DNA from: Sepioteuthis lessoniana
Taxonomy: Eukaryota; Mollusca; Cephalopoda; Myopsida; Loliginidae
Assembly (NCBI GenBank): GCA_963585895.1
Contig: OY757904.1
Location: forward strand, 9,426,426-9,490,425
Reading direction: 5' to 3'
DNA: 64,000 nucleotides
Each line of letters opens with the position of its first letter. Within the stretch, counting starts at the first letter, position 1. Of this stretch, positions 55,296-64,000 are shown one piece after another. The notes below the pieces were generated by a model. The model saw only the letters and a list, made by a program, of their open reading frames with translations. It was not told where the DNA came from and ran no database searches. The position numbers were made by a program, and so were the translations under genes.

Positions 55296-56324
55296 AGCCT
55301 AACAAGTATTGTCAATTAGATAACCAAAATAATGTTTTTCCTGTAAAACGAATCAAAACAATAAATAGAAAATAGGACAGATGTTTTTATTTGTCATATC
55401 AATCATTGATCATACTACTGTATTAGTTGTTTTTTTTTTTGTTATTAAGACTCAGCCTAACTAAGAACAAATTGACCGTTAATCATCTAAATGTTGCAAT
55501 ATGTCCTCACCAGATGTCTAAGAATAATGATTAGAAAGTGCTAGAAGTATGAATTTATAGATATACGGGGATGAATTGGAAATATCAATGAGATATTTAT
55601 TGACCTTGAACTTTAAGTCCCCATGATAATATATTACAGTTCCCTATTTCTCTTGTTCTTTGGAGAAACTGTGGAAAAATACACCACCTTGATGCATCCT
55701 GTTAGTCACAAAGAGGTTGGCTGAAAACAATCTTGTTTAGAAAACAATAGAGGCACTAGACTTAGTTACGAGGAACTCCCTGATTGGTGTTATAAATCAT
55801 CTGAATATCTCCGATGGAAGTAACGATAGAAAACTGACAGATGAACAACGTTATGCCAATGGGGGAGACGTTGAAAAGATAAAAGAGTTCTTCATAAACC
55901 TCATGTTCGATGTTGTGCCATATCAAATTGTGAAAAGACCGTAAAAAAGTGTTCTTTAATTTTAGGCGGATCTGATATTTATATAGTAGATATATCAGTG
56001 GGCAAACCATGAGAGAATGCAACTACAAGAGAAGACAATCTGGTTTCTTGCAGTTGGCAGGTAATAATTGATTGTCCAGTCGGTTAACTTTACAAACAAC
56101 GGAAAGGAATATCGATTCTAACTTGTTTTAACGATAAGTCGGATGGATCTTTCATATTATCTCTGACGTCATCTGTTTGTGATGTGTAGTAATTTCCCTT
56201 TAGAACACCTGAGCAAAGGCCATTTACTTGGCTTTGCCTATCTTCTCTACAAGTCACATGCAACAGGCTGTATTTGGTTACACGGTACTTAAAGCAAGGT
56301 TGATTTTTAGGATAAATAGTTTCT
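55296..56324. other. AT-rich interval without recognised gene
   Basis: One minus frame of 86 codons (55762-56022) with no motif; nothing else recognised. Confidence 0.5.
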
Positions 56325-56665
56325 CTCGGAAGGGCTTAGAATACGCTGACTGTCCTCCAACAAAAGGTGCGTTCTTAGTATGACACTAAACTGCCTCTGG
56401 GAAATGTGGAGTACTCCATTATTGCCATTACTCACAGATCCACTTTAATCTTAAATAGTTGTACATCTATTTTATCTATAGGTCATATCTGTTTTAAAAT
56501 TATTTGTATTAGATTGGAATACTTGATATCATAATATTGCGAAGAAAACTTTTTATAAAAATGTGAATATAAACGCACAATGCCCACCGTTTTCTTACCA
56601 ATGGGCATAAAATAATATCAAACCGTTTGAAATGCCGTTAAAAATCAATCAAATAATCAATACAT
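56325..56665 (+). repeat. S3 interspersed repeat
   Basis: 'agggcttagaatacgctgac', 'atgacactaaactgcctctg', 'tgtggagtactccattattg', 'tctataggtcatatctg' and terminal 'gcataaaataatatcaaac', 'gtttgaaatgccgttaaaaa'. The central part is shortened. Confidence 0.75.
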
Positions 56666-56769
56666 CTACGAAATACGTTAACTCCTCCTACCCTTATAAA
56701 AATCATAAATATCCAAAATAATAATAAAGAAATATGGAACGCGTAAGATTGATTGCTTTTTACAAGGTT

Positions 56770-56945
56770 AAAGAGCTTTAACTACCCTATTATTTATGAA
56801 TACCTCTGGAAAAAGCGGACCCATTTCATTTCTTAAATGGGTTCAAGCAAAATAAACGCAAATTGTTCCAGACGCAGTTTGAACTCAGTTTGCTGGATCC
56901 ATTCTATGCACCACTAAGCTGACGTGTTAGGACTGGTTAAAACAG
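56770..56945 (-). mobile_element. S2-related SINE, head and middle, minus orientation
   Basis: 'gcagtttgaactcagtttgc' (B-box complement) and 'tgcaccactaagctgacgtg' (A-box side) with 'gaatacctctggaaaaagcg' and 'gacccatttcatt' from the body. Closest to the copy at 52540. Confidence 0.6.
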
Positions 56946-57421
56946 ATAAGTATACACTTGTCCTCAGTTAAATAAGTTTTCGGTATTTTGAGGTGAAAGA
57001 TTAATTTAATATTTAACACATTCCACACGGAACATTTAAAGAAAAAGATAGATTTTTATCGGTTATATCTGTGAGAAGAGTGACTATGAAAATATACTAG
57101 ATAAGTATATTTGCATATACCTCTCTATATATATATATGTATATATATGTGCATATGGGTTTAAGCAGACGTATGTGCGTGTAAACTGCTCTGTGTGGAG
57201 AATGCGTGTCTTAAGGATTGAGACTTGCAATGGTTGTAAATGAATCAATTAAGATTCATTAACGTTGCTTATTGGGCAGGAAACATTCCAAAAGCACACC
57301 AAAATTCATCTTTGATGTTACACCGTTGGTGGCATTAACGTTGCTGTCTGTTTAAAGTTGACTTCACATTTCAAAATCTTCCTTCTTCCTATTTTACTCT
57401 CTTTTTATCTTTACTTCTGGG

Positions 57422-57423
<2 letters not shown>
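56946..57423. other. AT-rich sequence without recognised gene
   Basis: Short decayed (TA)n near 57127-57150; otherwise nothing recognised. Confidence 0.5.

Positions 57424-57462
<39 letters not shown>
57424..57462. repeat. (CT)n microsatellite
   Basis: Start of a T/C-rich region that continues to about 57800. Confidence 0.95.
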
Positions 57463-57467
<5 letters not shown>

Positions 57468-57720
57468 ATTTTCTAGTTAATTTTCTTTTCTTTTTAGTTT
57501 TACGTTCTTTCTCTCGTTTTTCTTTTCCTAAGAGGCTTTTTCATTTCTCTTTCAATGTTTTCCCTTTCTCAATTTCCTGGTTTTCCTTTGAGTTTTCTTC
57601 GTTTTTTATTTCTCTTTCTTCTGTTTCTTCAATTTTATTTATTCTTTCGTGTTAATCTTTATTCCATCTTTGCTCTTTGTGTGTTTATGTTCGTCTTCAA
57701 CGGCAAACTTTCTATTTTAA

Positions 57721-57795
<75 letters not shown>

Positions 57796-57900
57796 CATTG
57801 ATGCCTCACCGTTTAGTAATGATTAGCAAGATAGTCTAATTAACCATTCTTGTTGTGTGGTGTCTCACATCGGAGTTCTTGTGAGAAAAACTTAGCTACA

Positions 57901-57957
<57 letters not shown>

Positions 57958-57958
57958 A
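57463..57958. repeat. Pyrimidine-rich region with (CT)n and (ATCT)n runs
   Basis: (CT)n at 57725-57779 passing into (ATCT)n to 57796, then a long (CTAT)n run at 57901-57957. The Leu/Phe/Ser-rich plus frames across it reflect base composition. A further (CTAT)n lies at 58182-58207. Confidence 0.93.
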
Positions 57959-58504
57959 CATATGCAAATGTGCATCATGTTGCAAAATGTTAATGGTTAA
58001 CGATTTTGTCACATTTTGTGCAGTGAATTATTGGTTGTCAAACATCGGTGTTTTTCTACTAAGCTAATATTTTCGCTCTCTTTATATACGTATAGATATA
58101 CGTACATATGTGTTGATGTGTATGTGTGTGTGCTTGTATGTGTGTTAGTTTATTCTTATCTGTTTTTCTATCTACCTTATTCTATCTATCTATCTATCTA
58201 TCTATCTTCAAGAGTTTTCATTCGTTCTTTAACAATATCCATCGCGTTTACATCCCCCCTCTGTTCACATTTCTTTTCTCATTCTACATCTGCTTTTTGT
58301 CACGCTGCACTCTTCTTCATTTCGCTTTTCCTACATATTTATTCCTGCACCTTTTAGCCTTTACCTGAGATTCATATTCCGGGGTTCATATCTCCTTACA
58401 GGTTCTCCCGCTTCAGCGGTCCAGGTGATCTAAGCAGGATGTTTGCAACAAGAATGATTAAGCACAATGTGAGCCTACATAAATATAAGAGTTAATGCCT
58501 CCCA
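57959..58504. other. Unassigned sequence after the pyrimidine-rich region
   Basis: T/C-rich. Plus frames at 58016-58368 are Leu/Tyr/Phe-rich artefacts of composition. No gene called. Confidence 0.5.
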
Positions 58505-58560
58505 GAAGTGTAGCTCAGTTGTTAAAACGTTGTCTCAAAAGATGAGTCAATGATAGGGTT
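58505..58560 (+). repeat. tRNA-like 5' half (SINE head or tRNA pseudogene)
   Basis: 'gaagtgtagctcagttgtta' has a strong A box, followed by a possible anticodon-arm region 'cgttgtctcaaaagatgag'. No clear B box follows, and a (TA)n run begins at 58573. Confidence 0.45.
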
Positions 58561-58570
58561 TTTAATTAAC

Positions 58571-58572
<2 letters not shown>

Positions 58573-58622
<50 letters not shown>
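58573..58622. repeat. (TA)n microsatellite
   Basis: Uninterrupted TA run. Confidence 0.96.
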
Positions 58623-58625
<3 letters not shown>

Positions 58626-58757
58626 GAGAAGATACCAAGGTTATTGTCAGAAAGGAAGAAATTAATAATAATGAATTAGAAAAACAAAATGTATAATCAT
58701 AACCCCAACGTTACAAACAGAAAATACCCCAACAGTACCCAATTATTCAAACATATA

Positions 58758-59513
58758 CAGGGTGTGGAAGCAAAATATGGAATGATTTTTAAAACGTTAT
58801 TTTTAGTCTGATTAGTTCAATTTTTGAAAAAAAAATGCAGTGAATCTAAATTTTCATGGTTAGCTCAATTATTCAAGCATATTTTTAATTAAAATTCAGC
58901 CCAAAATGAATGAGTAAGAAAAGAAATGACAAAGAATCGATGATTTGCTTAACGCCGAAACCAACCTACAGTTTTTTTTACCGCAAACAAAGCAAACAAA
59001 AGGATTTTACAGAAAAAGATTTTTTTAAGAAAAAAGGGGGAGTAGATAACTGAACCAAAAATGAAAAGAAGGTCTTTTAACTGCTCTTGGTACGGCGATT
59101 AAGAAGGGACCCACAACGCCTATAAATTGAAAATTCACAAGAAAACTGTGAGAACAGCAATTAAACAAGATTTAAGCCCAGATCTTAACCCTCATAATTC
59201 CGCTATATGGTTCGTTTTTGAAAACAAAACAAATGCAACTTCCCATCCAAATATTGTTTTGCTTAAGACTGCTATTGATGAAGGATGGAAAAATATGTCT
59301 CAAGAAATTATTTTGAAGGCGTTCAAATCGTTTAGAAGGCGTGTTGATACAATAATTGAAAAAAAAAATGCTGGTGATATCGAGTAAATTTATTGTTTTA
59401 GATCAATCTTCTTATTTTTTTGTTTATGCTTTTAAAATGAAGATTAATCTTGTTTTATAACAAATTCCTTTATTATTATATTAGAATATTCTTCATTTTG
59501 CTTCTTCACCCTG
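58758..59513 (+). mobile_element. Deleted Tc1/mariner-type transposon
   Basis: Flanked by TA at 58756-58757 and 59514-59515. Terminal inverted repeats of about 22 bp: left 'cagggtgtggaagcaaaata', right (reverse complement) 'cagggtgaagaagcaaaatg'. A short N-terminal remnant (MSKKRNDKESMIC near 58910) is followed by disrupted sequence. The frame at about 59127-59387 then reads KIHKKTVRTAIKQ joined directly to DLSPDLNPHNSAIW, TNATSHPN, LKTAIDEGWKNMS and KSFRRRVDTIIEK, the C-terminal end of the transposase. The central catalytic region is deleted. At the usual third catalytic position after SPDLNP the acidic residue reads Asn. Non-autonomous at about 756 bp. Confidence 0.88.
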
Positions 59514-59659
59514 TACAGCAAAAAAAGAAGAAACGGGTCAATTTCCCATAATAAAATATTCTGAAAAAATCGTAGACATATAAAGGACGATATAGTAATT
59601 GTAGATTTTGCTTCGAAGAAAAAATAAATATTCTGAAATACATTAAAAATATTAAAAGG

Positions 59660-59945
59660 GAGTCTTCGTGTTGTAGTGATGCGTTGAACTGCGATGTTTT
59701 ACTTTGTGTGTCTTACGTTCGAACTCCAGTCGCGCAATTACGTTCACTTTCGGGCTAATATCCTTGTGAAAGGTATTGAGATCAGTACCAATTCCCACTT
59801 ATGACTTTTCATCTATTCATCATTTCTCTCCCCCACTCCACCAGTTATGGGTAAAATAGTGTGATAGGCTGGGCTCTTTAGCCTTCGTTGTGCCACCAGT
59901 TTAGGACAAGGAATAATACCAAAAACCTGAAGAGTGTTAAGACAA
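59660..59945 (+). mobile_element. S2-related SINE
   Basis: Head 'gtgttgtagtgatgcgttga' and B box 'acgttcgaactccagtcgcg', then 'caattacgttcactttcggg', 'gttatgggtaaaatagtgtg', 'ataggctgggctctttagcc' and 'ttcgttgtgccaccagttta'. Most complete member of the sub-branch also seen at 39180. Confidence 0.75.
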
Positions 59946-60034
59946 TTTGTAAGACATAAGTGGATCATTCTTTTGTTATCTGTTTATCCAAAGAGTGTGT
60001 CTTTCTTCAAAAGATTTCACGACAGTAAACAAGT

Positions 60035-60115
60035 TACCTGTGTCGGTAGCTTAATGGTTCGCATCAGTAACTGAACACCAGGGAATATATATGTCGTGTT
60101 CGAAGAGAGAGAGTC
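60035..60115 (+). repeat. tRNA-like segment
   Basis: 'gtcggtagcttaatggttcg' is A-box-like, and 'gtcgtgttcgaagagag' 50 bp later has weak B-box character. It may be a SINE head upstream of RTE copy E. Confidence 0.35.
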
Positions 60116-60153
60116 CATCAATTAATACGCACAGAAGCACGTATTGTTCGAAA

Positions 60154-60460
60154 GTCATCATCATCATCTTGTTGTGCCACCAGCACGGATATCCTTGACC
60201 CTCTCTCGCCACTTCTCCCAATCGTTCATCACTTCTCGCTGGTCCTCAAGGCTACATTCCGTATCCTCACAGAGCTACTGTATGTAGGTTCGAGCTGGTC
60301 GCCCTGCTTTTGCTCGGCCATGTGAGGGGGTCCATTGGAGAACATCCCTTATGAGCTCGTCCCTGCTTCTTCAGCAGTGACCTGCATGTCTGGTTCGTCT
60401 AACTTTGATAGTTTTCGTGATGAGTGGTAGGTGTGCGTATAGCTGCAGCTTTTCTCGCCT
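60154..60460 (-). mobile_element. RTE-type LINE copy E, short 3' end
   Basis: Begins on the plus strand with the tail complement 'tcatcatcatcatctt' and continues through the reverse complement of the C-terminal RTE region ('gtcgccctgcttttgctcgg', 'cttcttcagcagtgacctgc'). Similarity ends near 60460 in a disrupted stretch. A minus frame at 60371-60480 still reads LYAHLPLITKTIKVRRTRHA. Only about the last 100 codons are present. Confidence 0.88.
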
Positions 60461-60700
60461 GTTTTTTTGAAAAAGTAAATTTTGAAAATATTCGATTTCG
60501 AACATTACGTTTCTGCAGAGCCATTTTATACTACTCTTGAGTTTTATAAGCAATTAGAAAAAGTAAATTTTCTTTTCTGAACAAATTCATTTGGGGCAGG
60601 TTGAAGAACGGAACAGCCAAGCCTTTGTGCTAACAACACCAATAATTCAAAGAGGCGTTTCAATTGTCTTAACAATATATACATTCATATATTCAAATAG

Positions 60701-60702
<2 letters not shown>

Positions 60703-60734
<32 letters not shown>
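60703..60734. repeat. (TA)n microsatellite at a mariner insertion
   Basis: Runs straight into the left end of mariner M3, so the TA target lay inside the repeat. Confidence 0.95.
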
Positions 60735-60735
<1 letters not shown>

Positions 60736-61624
60736 GAGGATCATTAGATAAGTCTCCAGACTTTTTCGTATGGGCACTTTTATTGTTAGTACACACATGA
60801 AACTCTTGTCCCTTTCGAAGTAATCTCCTCCGGCTGCAATGCACTTGTACTGTTCCAACAACTTCTCGAAGGCCCCATGGAAGTCCTCTTGTGTGAGCGT
60901 GTCAATGACCTTCGTCACAGCCTCTTTTATCTCCTCAATTGTCTCATAACGACAGCCTCTGAGCTTAGGGAATTAGCAAAAGTCACAGTGAGAAAGGTCT
61001 GGACTATAGGGAGGCTGAGGAACTGTCTTGATGCCCATCTAGGTCAAATAGTCTGTGACAAGGATGGAGTTGTGGACTGGTGCATTGTCTTGGTGGAAAT
61101 GCCACTGACCCAATTTGAAGAGTGCTGGCCACTTCCCAAGGAATCTCTTGCTGAACTCCCTTAAAACCTCAACATAGTAATCCTAACCCTTTGGACAATC
61201 AACTCTAGTGTATTGACTTCCTTAATCCTCCCACACCTCTCATCATCCCTCACAGACTCCCTGCCTTCCTTGAATCTCTTATGCCACTCAAAAACTCATG
61301 CTCGACTCATGCAAGATGGTCGAAAAGCAGTCTGAAGCATTCCATACGTTTCTTTGGCATTTTTTCCAAGTATAAAACACAATTTTATTGCATATCGTTC
61401 TTCCTCACGTCCAGATTGCATTTTTGAAATTCATCAGCTGTGACAGTCAGGCTTTAGTAGGATATATTCCAATTGCTACTGTAGCTGTTGATTTGAACCT
61501 GAAATCGTAAAAATTGATCAGTCATCTCATAAGATGTATAGCAATAGCATAGTGAATTTTCAAGAGTCCACCACAATTTTATATACGTGTACAAAAAAGT
61601 CTGGAAACTTATTGAATTCACCAC

Positions 61625-61625
<1 letters not shown>
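60735..61625 (-). mobile_element. Deleted mariner transposon M3
   Basis: Left end 'cgaggatcattagataagtc' and right end '..cttattgaattcaccacg' inside (TA)n on both sides. Coding strand is minus. The C-terminal part is open for 77 codons (60685-60918: VIDTLTQEDFHGAFEKLLEQ). HQDNAPVH and PALFKLGQWHF are readable upstream in shifted frames, and the N-terminal part survives in pieces near 61265-61425. The deletion joint reads 'taatcctaaccctttgg' at 61178-61194, one base different from the other copies. At 891 bp it is non-autonomous, and it is the most frameshifted of the three. Confidence 0.92.
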
Positions 61626-61720
<95 letters not shown>

Positions 61721-61744
61721 GCAATTAAATATAAGCACACACTC

Positions 61745-61776
<32 letters not shown>

Positions 61777-61790
61777 GAGTGTGTGTCGTG
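61626..61790. repeat. (TA)n(GT)n with flanking hairpin
   Basis: (TA)n to 61678, (GT)n at 61679-61718, then an inverted repeat: 'cacacactcat' at 61736-61746 pairs with 'atgagtgtgtg' at 61775-61785, with an AT-only loop that is itself self-complementary. Confidence 0.93.
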
Positions 61791-62109
61791 GGGGTTAAAA
61801 AAATTTTGATATAATTTGAGATGTACGGGCTCCTTCTGAAAAATTTTATAATTTGTTAATCAAATAATTTGATCATTTCCATTAACAGCACGGGAAGAAA
61901 TAATTCAAAAGCATTTTCATTTTCACTCAATGTCATTTTTATGCCTAAAAGTAAAACATGAAACAAATAGTTTATCGACACATGCAGTTAATTTAAGATT
62001 ATTTGAACGAGAATTGGTCAAGTTATTAGATTACAAAGTAATATAATTTTTTTTTGAGACACCCTGTTTATATATACATATATATATAAAAATATATAAC
62101 TGGACCAAA

Positions 62110-62111
<2 letters not shown>
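61791..62111. other. AT-rich sequence without recognised gene
   Basis: Nothing recognised. Confidence 0.5.

Positions 62112-62188
<77 letters not shown>
62112..62188. repeat. (TA)n microsatellite, about 77 bp
   Basis: Longest TA run in the window. Another of about 55 bp lies at 62548-62603. Confidence 0.96.
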
Positions 62189-62193
<5 letters not shown>

Positions 62194-62545
62194 AAGTAAA
62201 AACAAAAGCTGGTCACATTAGGATTATAAATTTATTTCCATCCTGTTATGGGTATTGACATGAATCAATAACACCAAAAATAATTGGAATTCTTCAGATC
62301 TAATGGATAAAATAATTACAGTCAGAATAGACACAGGAGGGAAGAGTGAGAGGGGGTAGAAGAGGGGGGAAGAGTTTCCTCCCCATTGTCCACTGAAAGT
62401 AACTAGACGTATTTTCTAAACTCACTTTCAACATCAAATTAAATTTTAGAATTTTTAAAATTTAAGCTCTAAATACATTTCAACGTAAAACTCCAGATTC
62501 AATAATAATTTAGGGAATTACAACATTTATTTTTATTTTTTTAAT

Positions 62546-62547
<2 letters not shown>

Positions 62548-62603
<56 letters not shown>
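62548..62603. repeat. (TA)n microsatellite
   Basis: Uninterrupted TA run. Confidence 0.96.
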
Positions 62604-62608
<5 letters not shown>

Positions 62609-63374
62609 TTTGTTTGTTTATTTGTGTGTGTGTTCGTACGCTGGGGAGAGGTTCCTGATAAAACCGAATAGGGGAAGCCAGTTTTAGATCAAACATTAAA
62701 CGTTAGAGAAGAGAAAATCCTCTTCAAAGCCAACCAACAGGGCAGAGAGATGAAAGCTGTAGAAATCGGACAATTCGGTTTATGAGTTAACCAGATGTCC
62801 TAAGTAGACTGCAATAAGTGCATACACAACCCTCATTAAATACAGATTATCTTTTCGCTTTCTAGGTAACGCAGGATCTGCTTGCCATTTTACTATACTT
62901 TGCTCATACTCTGCCTCACAGGTTACAGTGACGTATAAATCTTTTCTGTTCCTTTCATCTTTCTCTCACCCGGGATCGCACAAATAACGTAAAATGCATT
63001 TTTCTCCCCCTTCAGAGGCAACCCCGTCAATTTATATGTGGACCCAGGGAAAGAGTCTGCGTGAGATAATTAGTATTAACTTCATAAGGAACCGATTAAT
63101 TCTCAGAGTATCGGCTTAATACCTGGCCTTATGTCTTGGAGTGTGAATAGGAGCTATGGCCTCAACCTTTGACATTGAAGCCCATCCCTGAAACAATCTC
63201 AGTAAGAAGTTCAACCGGTTTATCGAAATTTATGGAGACGAAAAGATTTTAAGACTGAAATTATTCAGATTTATCTCTTTATGAATGTTAATTTTGTGAG
63301 GCATGCTCTTTGTAAAGAAGGTTTGAAATATAATCTCTAAATGGCCTGTATTCGAACCATTTTATAATATTTTA
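62604..63374. other. Interval without recognised gene
   Basis: Somewhat less AT-rich than its neighbours, but no frame beyond about 60 codons and no recognised repeat. Confidence 0.5.
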
Positions 63375-64000
63375 TTCTATTTCATAACCACATAAGCATT
63401 GGTCTCGATGTGAATTCAGATAAAACAGTGTTTAAAAATCTGTTTTAATCAAGATAATGCTAATACATCATTAAATAGCCTCTGAAATTAGTATACCAGT
63501 TCATATACTTTGGTAGCAATATCTCATCTTCCGAAAGTATTGCAAACATACACATAAGTTAACCATGGACCACTATTGATAAGTTATCGATAATATGGAA
63601 ACATGATCTCCCTGTTGAAATAAAATTAATTCTTCCAAGCTGTAGCCATGTCAGTACTAATGTATGGATTGCACTGATTGAACTCTAGCGAAACGCTCGG
63701 TGAAAAAGCTAGATATGAACTTCATAATAAATCCAGGGAGTAGCATCCCCAAAAAAGAGCAAATGTACGGCCATTTACCTTCAATCTCAGAAACCGTACA
63801 AGAAAGCTGAACAAGACATCTTGGGAATTGCTGGGGAAGTAAGGAAGAAGTCGTTAGCAACATTCTATTATGACCTCCTACCCATGGGCATACCAGCGTT
63901 GGCTGACCAACAAAAACTTACTTTCATCTGCTATGTGCGGACACTGGGTATGGTCGAGAGGACTTAGTAAAACCGATGGTAGATTGGGACGAATAGAGAG
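63375..64000 (+). mobile_element. RTE-type LINE copy I, old fragment running off the window
   Basis: Starts with pieces readable as ISIGLDVNSDKTVF (against IGLHVNAHKTEYM in copy B), then QFIYFGSNISSSES, TTIDKLSIIWKHDLP and, further on, homology to the C-terminal basic region ('gaattgctggggaagtaagg' at about 63822). Stops in every frame. Belongs to the older subfamily of copies G and H. The 3' tail would lie beyond the window. Confidence 0.78.

Noticed and set aside
57555-58368. Plus-strand frames rich in Leu, Phe and Ser
   Set aside because: Products of the pyrimidine-rich region and its (CT)n and (CTAT)n runs.
61454-61778. Tyr-Ile and Val-Cys frames around 61.6 kb
   Set aside because: Products of (TA)n and (GT)n runs on both strands.

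Overview
The window looks like a gene-poor, repeat-rich stretch of a metazoan nuclear genome, most likely a cephalopod mollusc (octopus-like). This rests on the mix of an RTE-type LINE with trinucleotide 3' tails, several tRNA-derived SINE families, deleted mariner elements and dense (TA)n, (CA)n, (GA)n, (TTTC)n and (ATCT)n microsatellites. The species call is inference. I find no complete host gene; nearly every recognisable reading frame belongs to a transposable element. Family letters and numbers (S1, S2, RTE copy B and so on) are local labels, not database names.

Layout. 1-4.2 kb: a tRNA-derived SINE with a 12-bp target-site duplication sits at the edge of an 88-bp tandem repeat array, followed by (CA)n and (TA)n(TG)n. 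4.2-8 kb: a head-to-tail pile of minus-strand 3' ends of a non-LTR retrotransposon with (TAA)n tails, one copy carrying a YMDD reverse-transcriptase motif. 8.6-10 kb: two inverted copies of one SINE around a copy of another. 10.3 kb: a short RTE 3' end. 11.5-14 kb: S3 repeats, a long purine-rich block and (TTTC)n. 16-17.9 kb: a deleted mariner and an old RTE fragment. 20-24.1 kb: a near-full-length, frameshifted RTE element joined at its 5' side to the 3' part of a tRNA-Ile(AAU) sequence. 24.7-26 kb: a second deleted mariner and another RTE end. 27.5-28.1 kb: an S3 element with tandem 74-bp heads. 32-33.3 kb: SINEs. 35-37.6 kb: two RTE copies head to head, one with an uninterrupted 297-codon frame. 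38-43.4 kb: RTE and SINE remnants, including a SINE nested in an S3 copy. 44.5-47 kb: a plus-strand pile of the (TAA)n-tailed LINE. 48.7-49.2 kb: a truncated pseudogene of a protein that recurs in invertebrate genomes. 51-57 kb: SINE/S3 copies, a mariner scrap and a diverged 88-bp repeat. 58.7-59.5 kb: a deleted Tc1/mariner-type element. 60-61.6 kb: an RTE end and a third deleted mariner. 63.4-64 kb: an RTE fragment running off the window.

The elements form autonomous/non-autonomous layers. The RTE and the (TAA)n-tailed LINE encode (or once encoded) reverse transcriptase, and LINE enzymes of this kind usually mobilise tRNA-derived SINEs. The three mariners share one internal deletion, so they must have been moved in trans by a full-length source outside this window. 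I judge none of the elements here fully autonomous. The most distinctive signals are the telomere-like filler at the shared mariner deletion junction, the tRNA-Ile/RTE junction, the nested (TAA)n LINE piles on both strands, and an 88-bp repeat that recurs with the same period 54 kb away.
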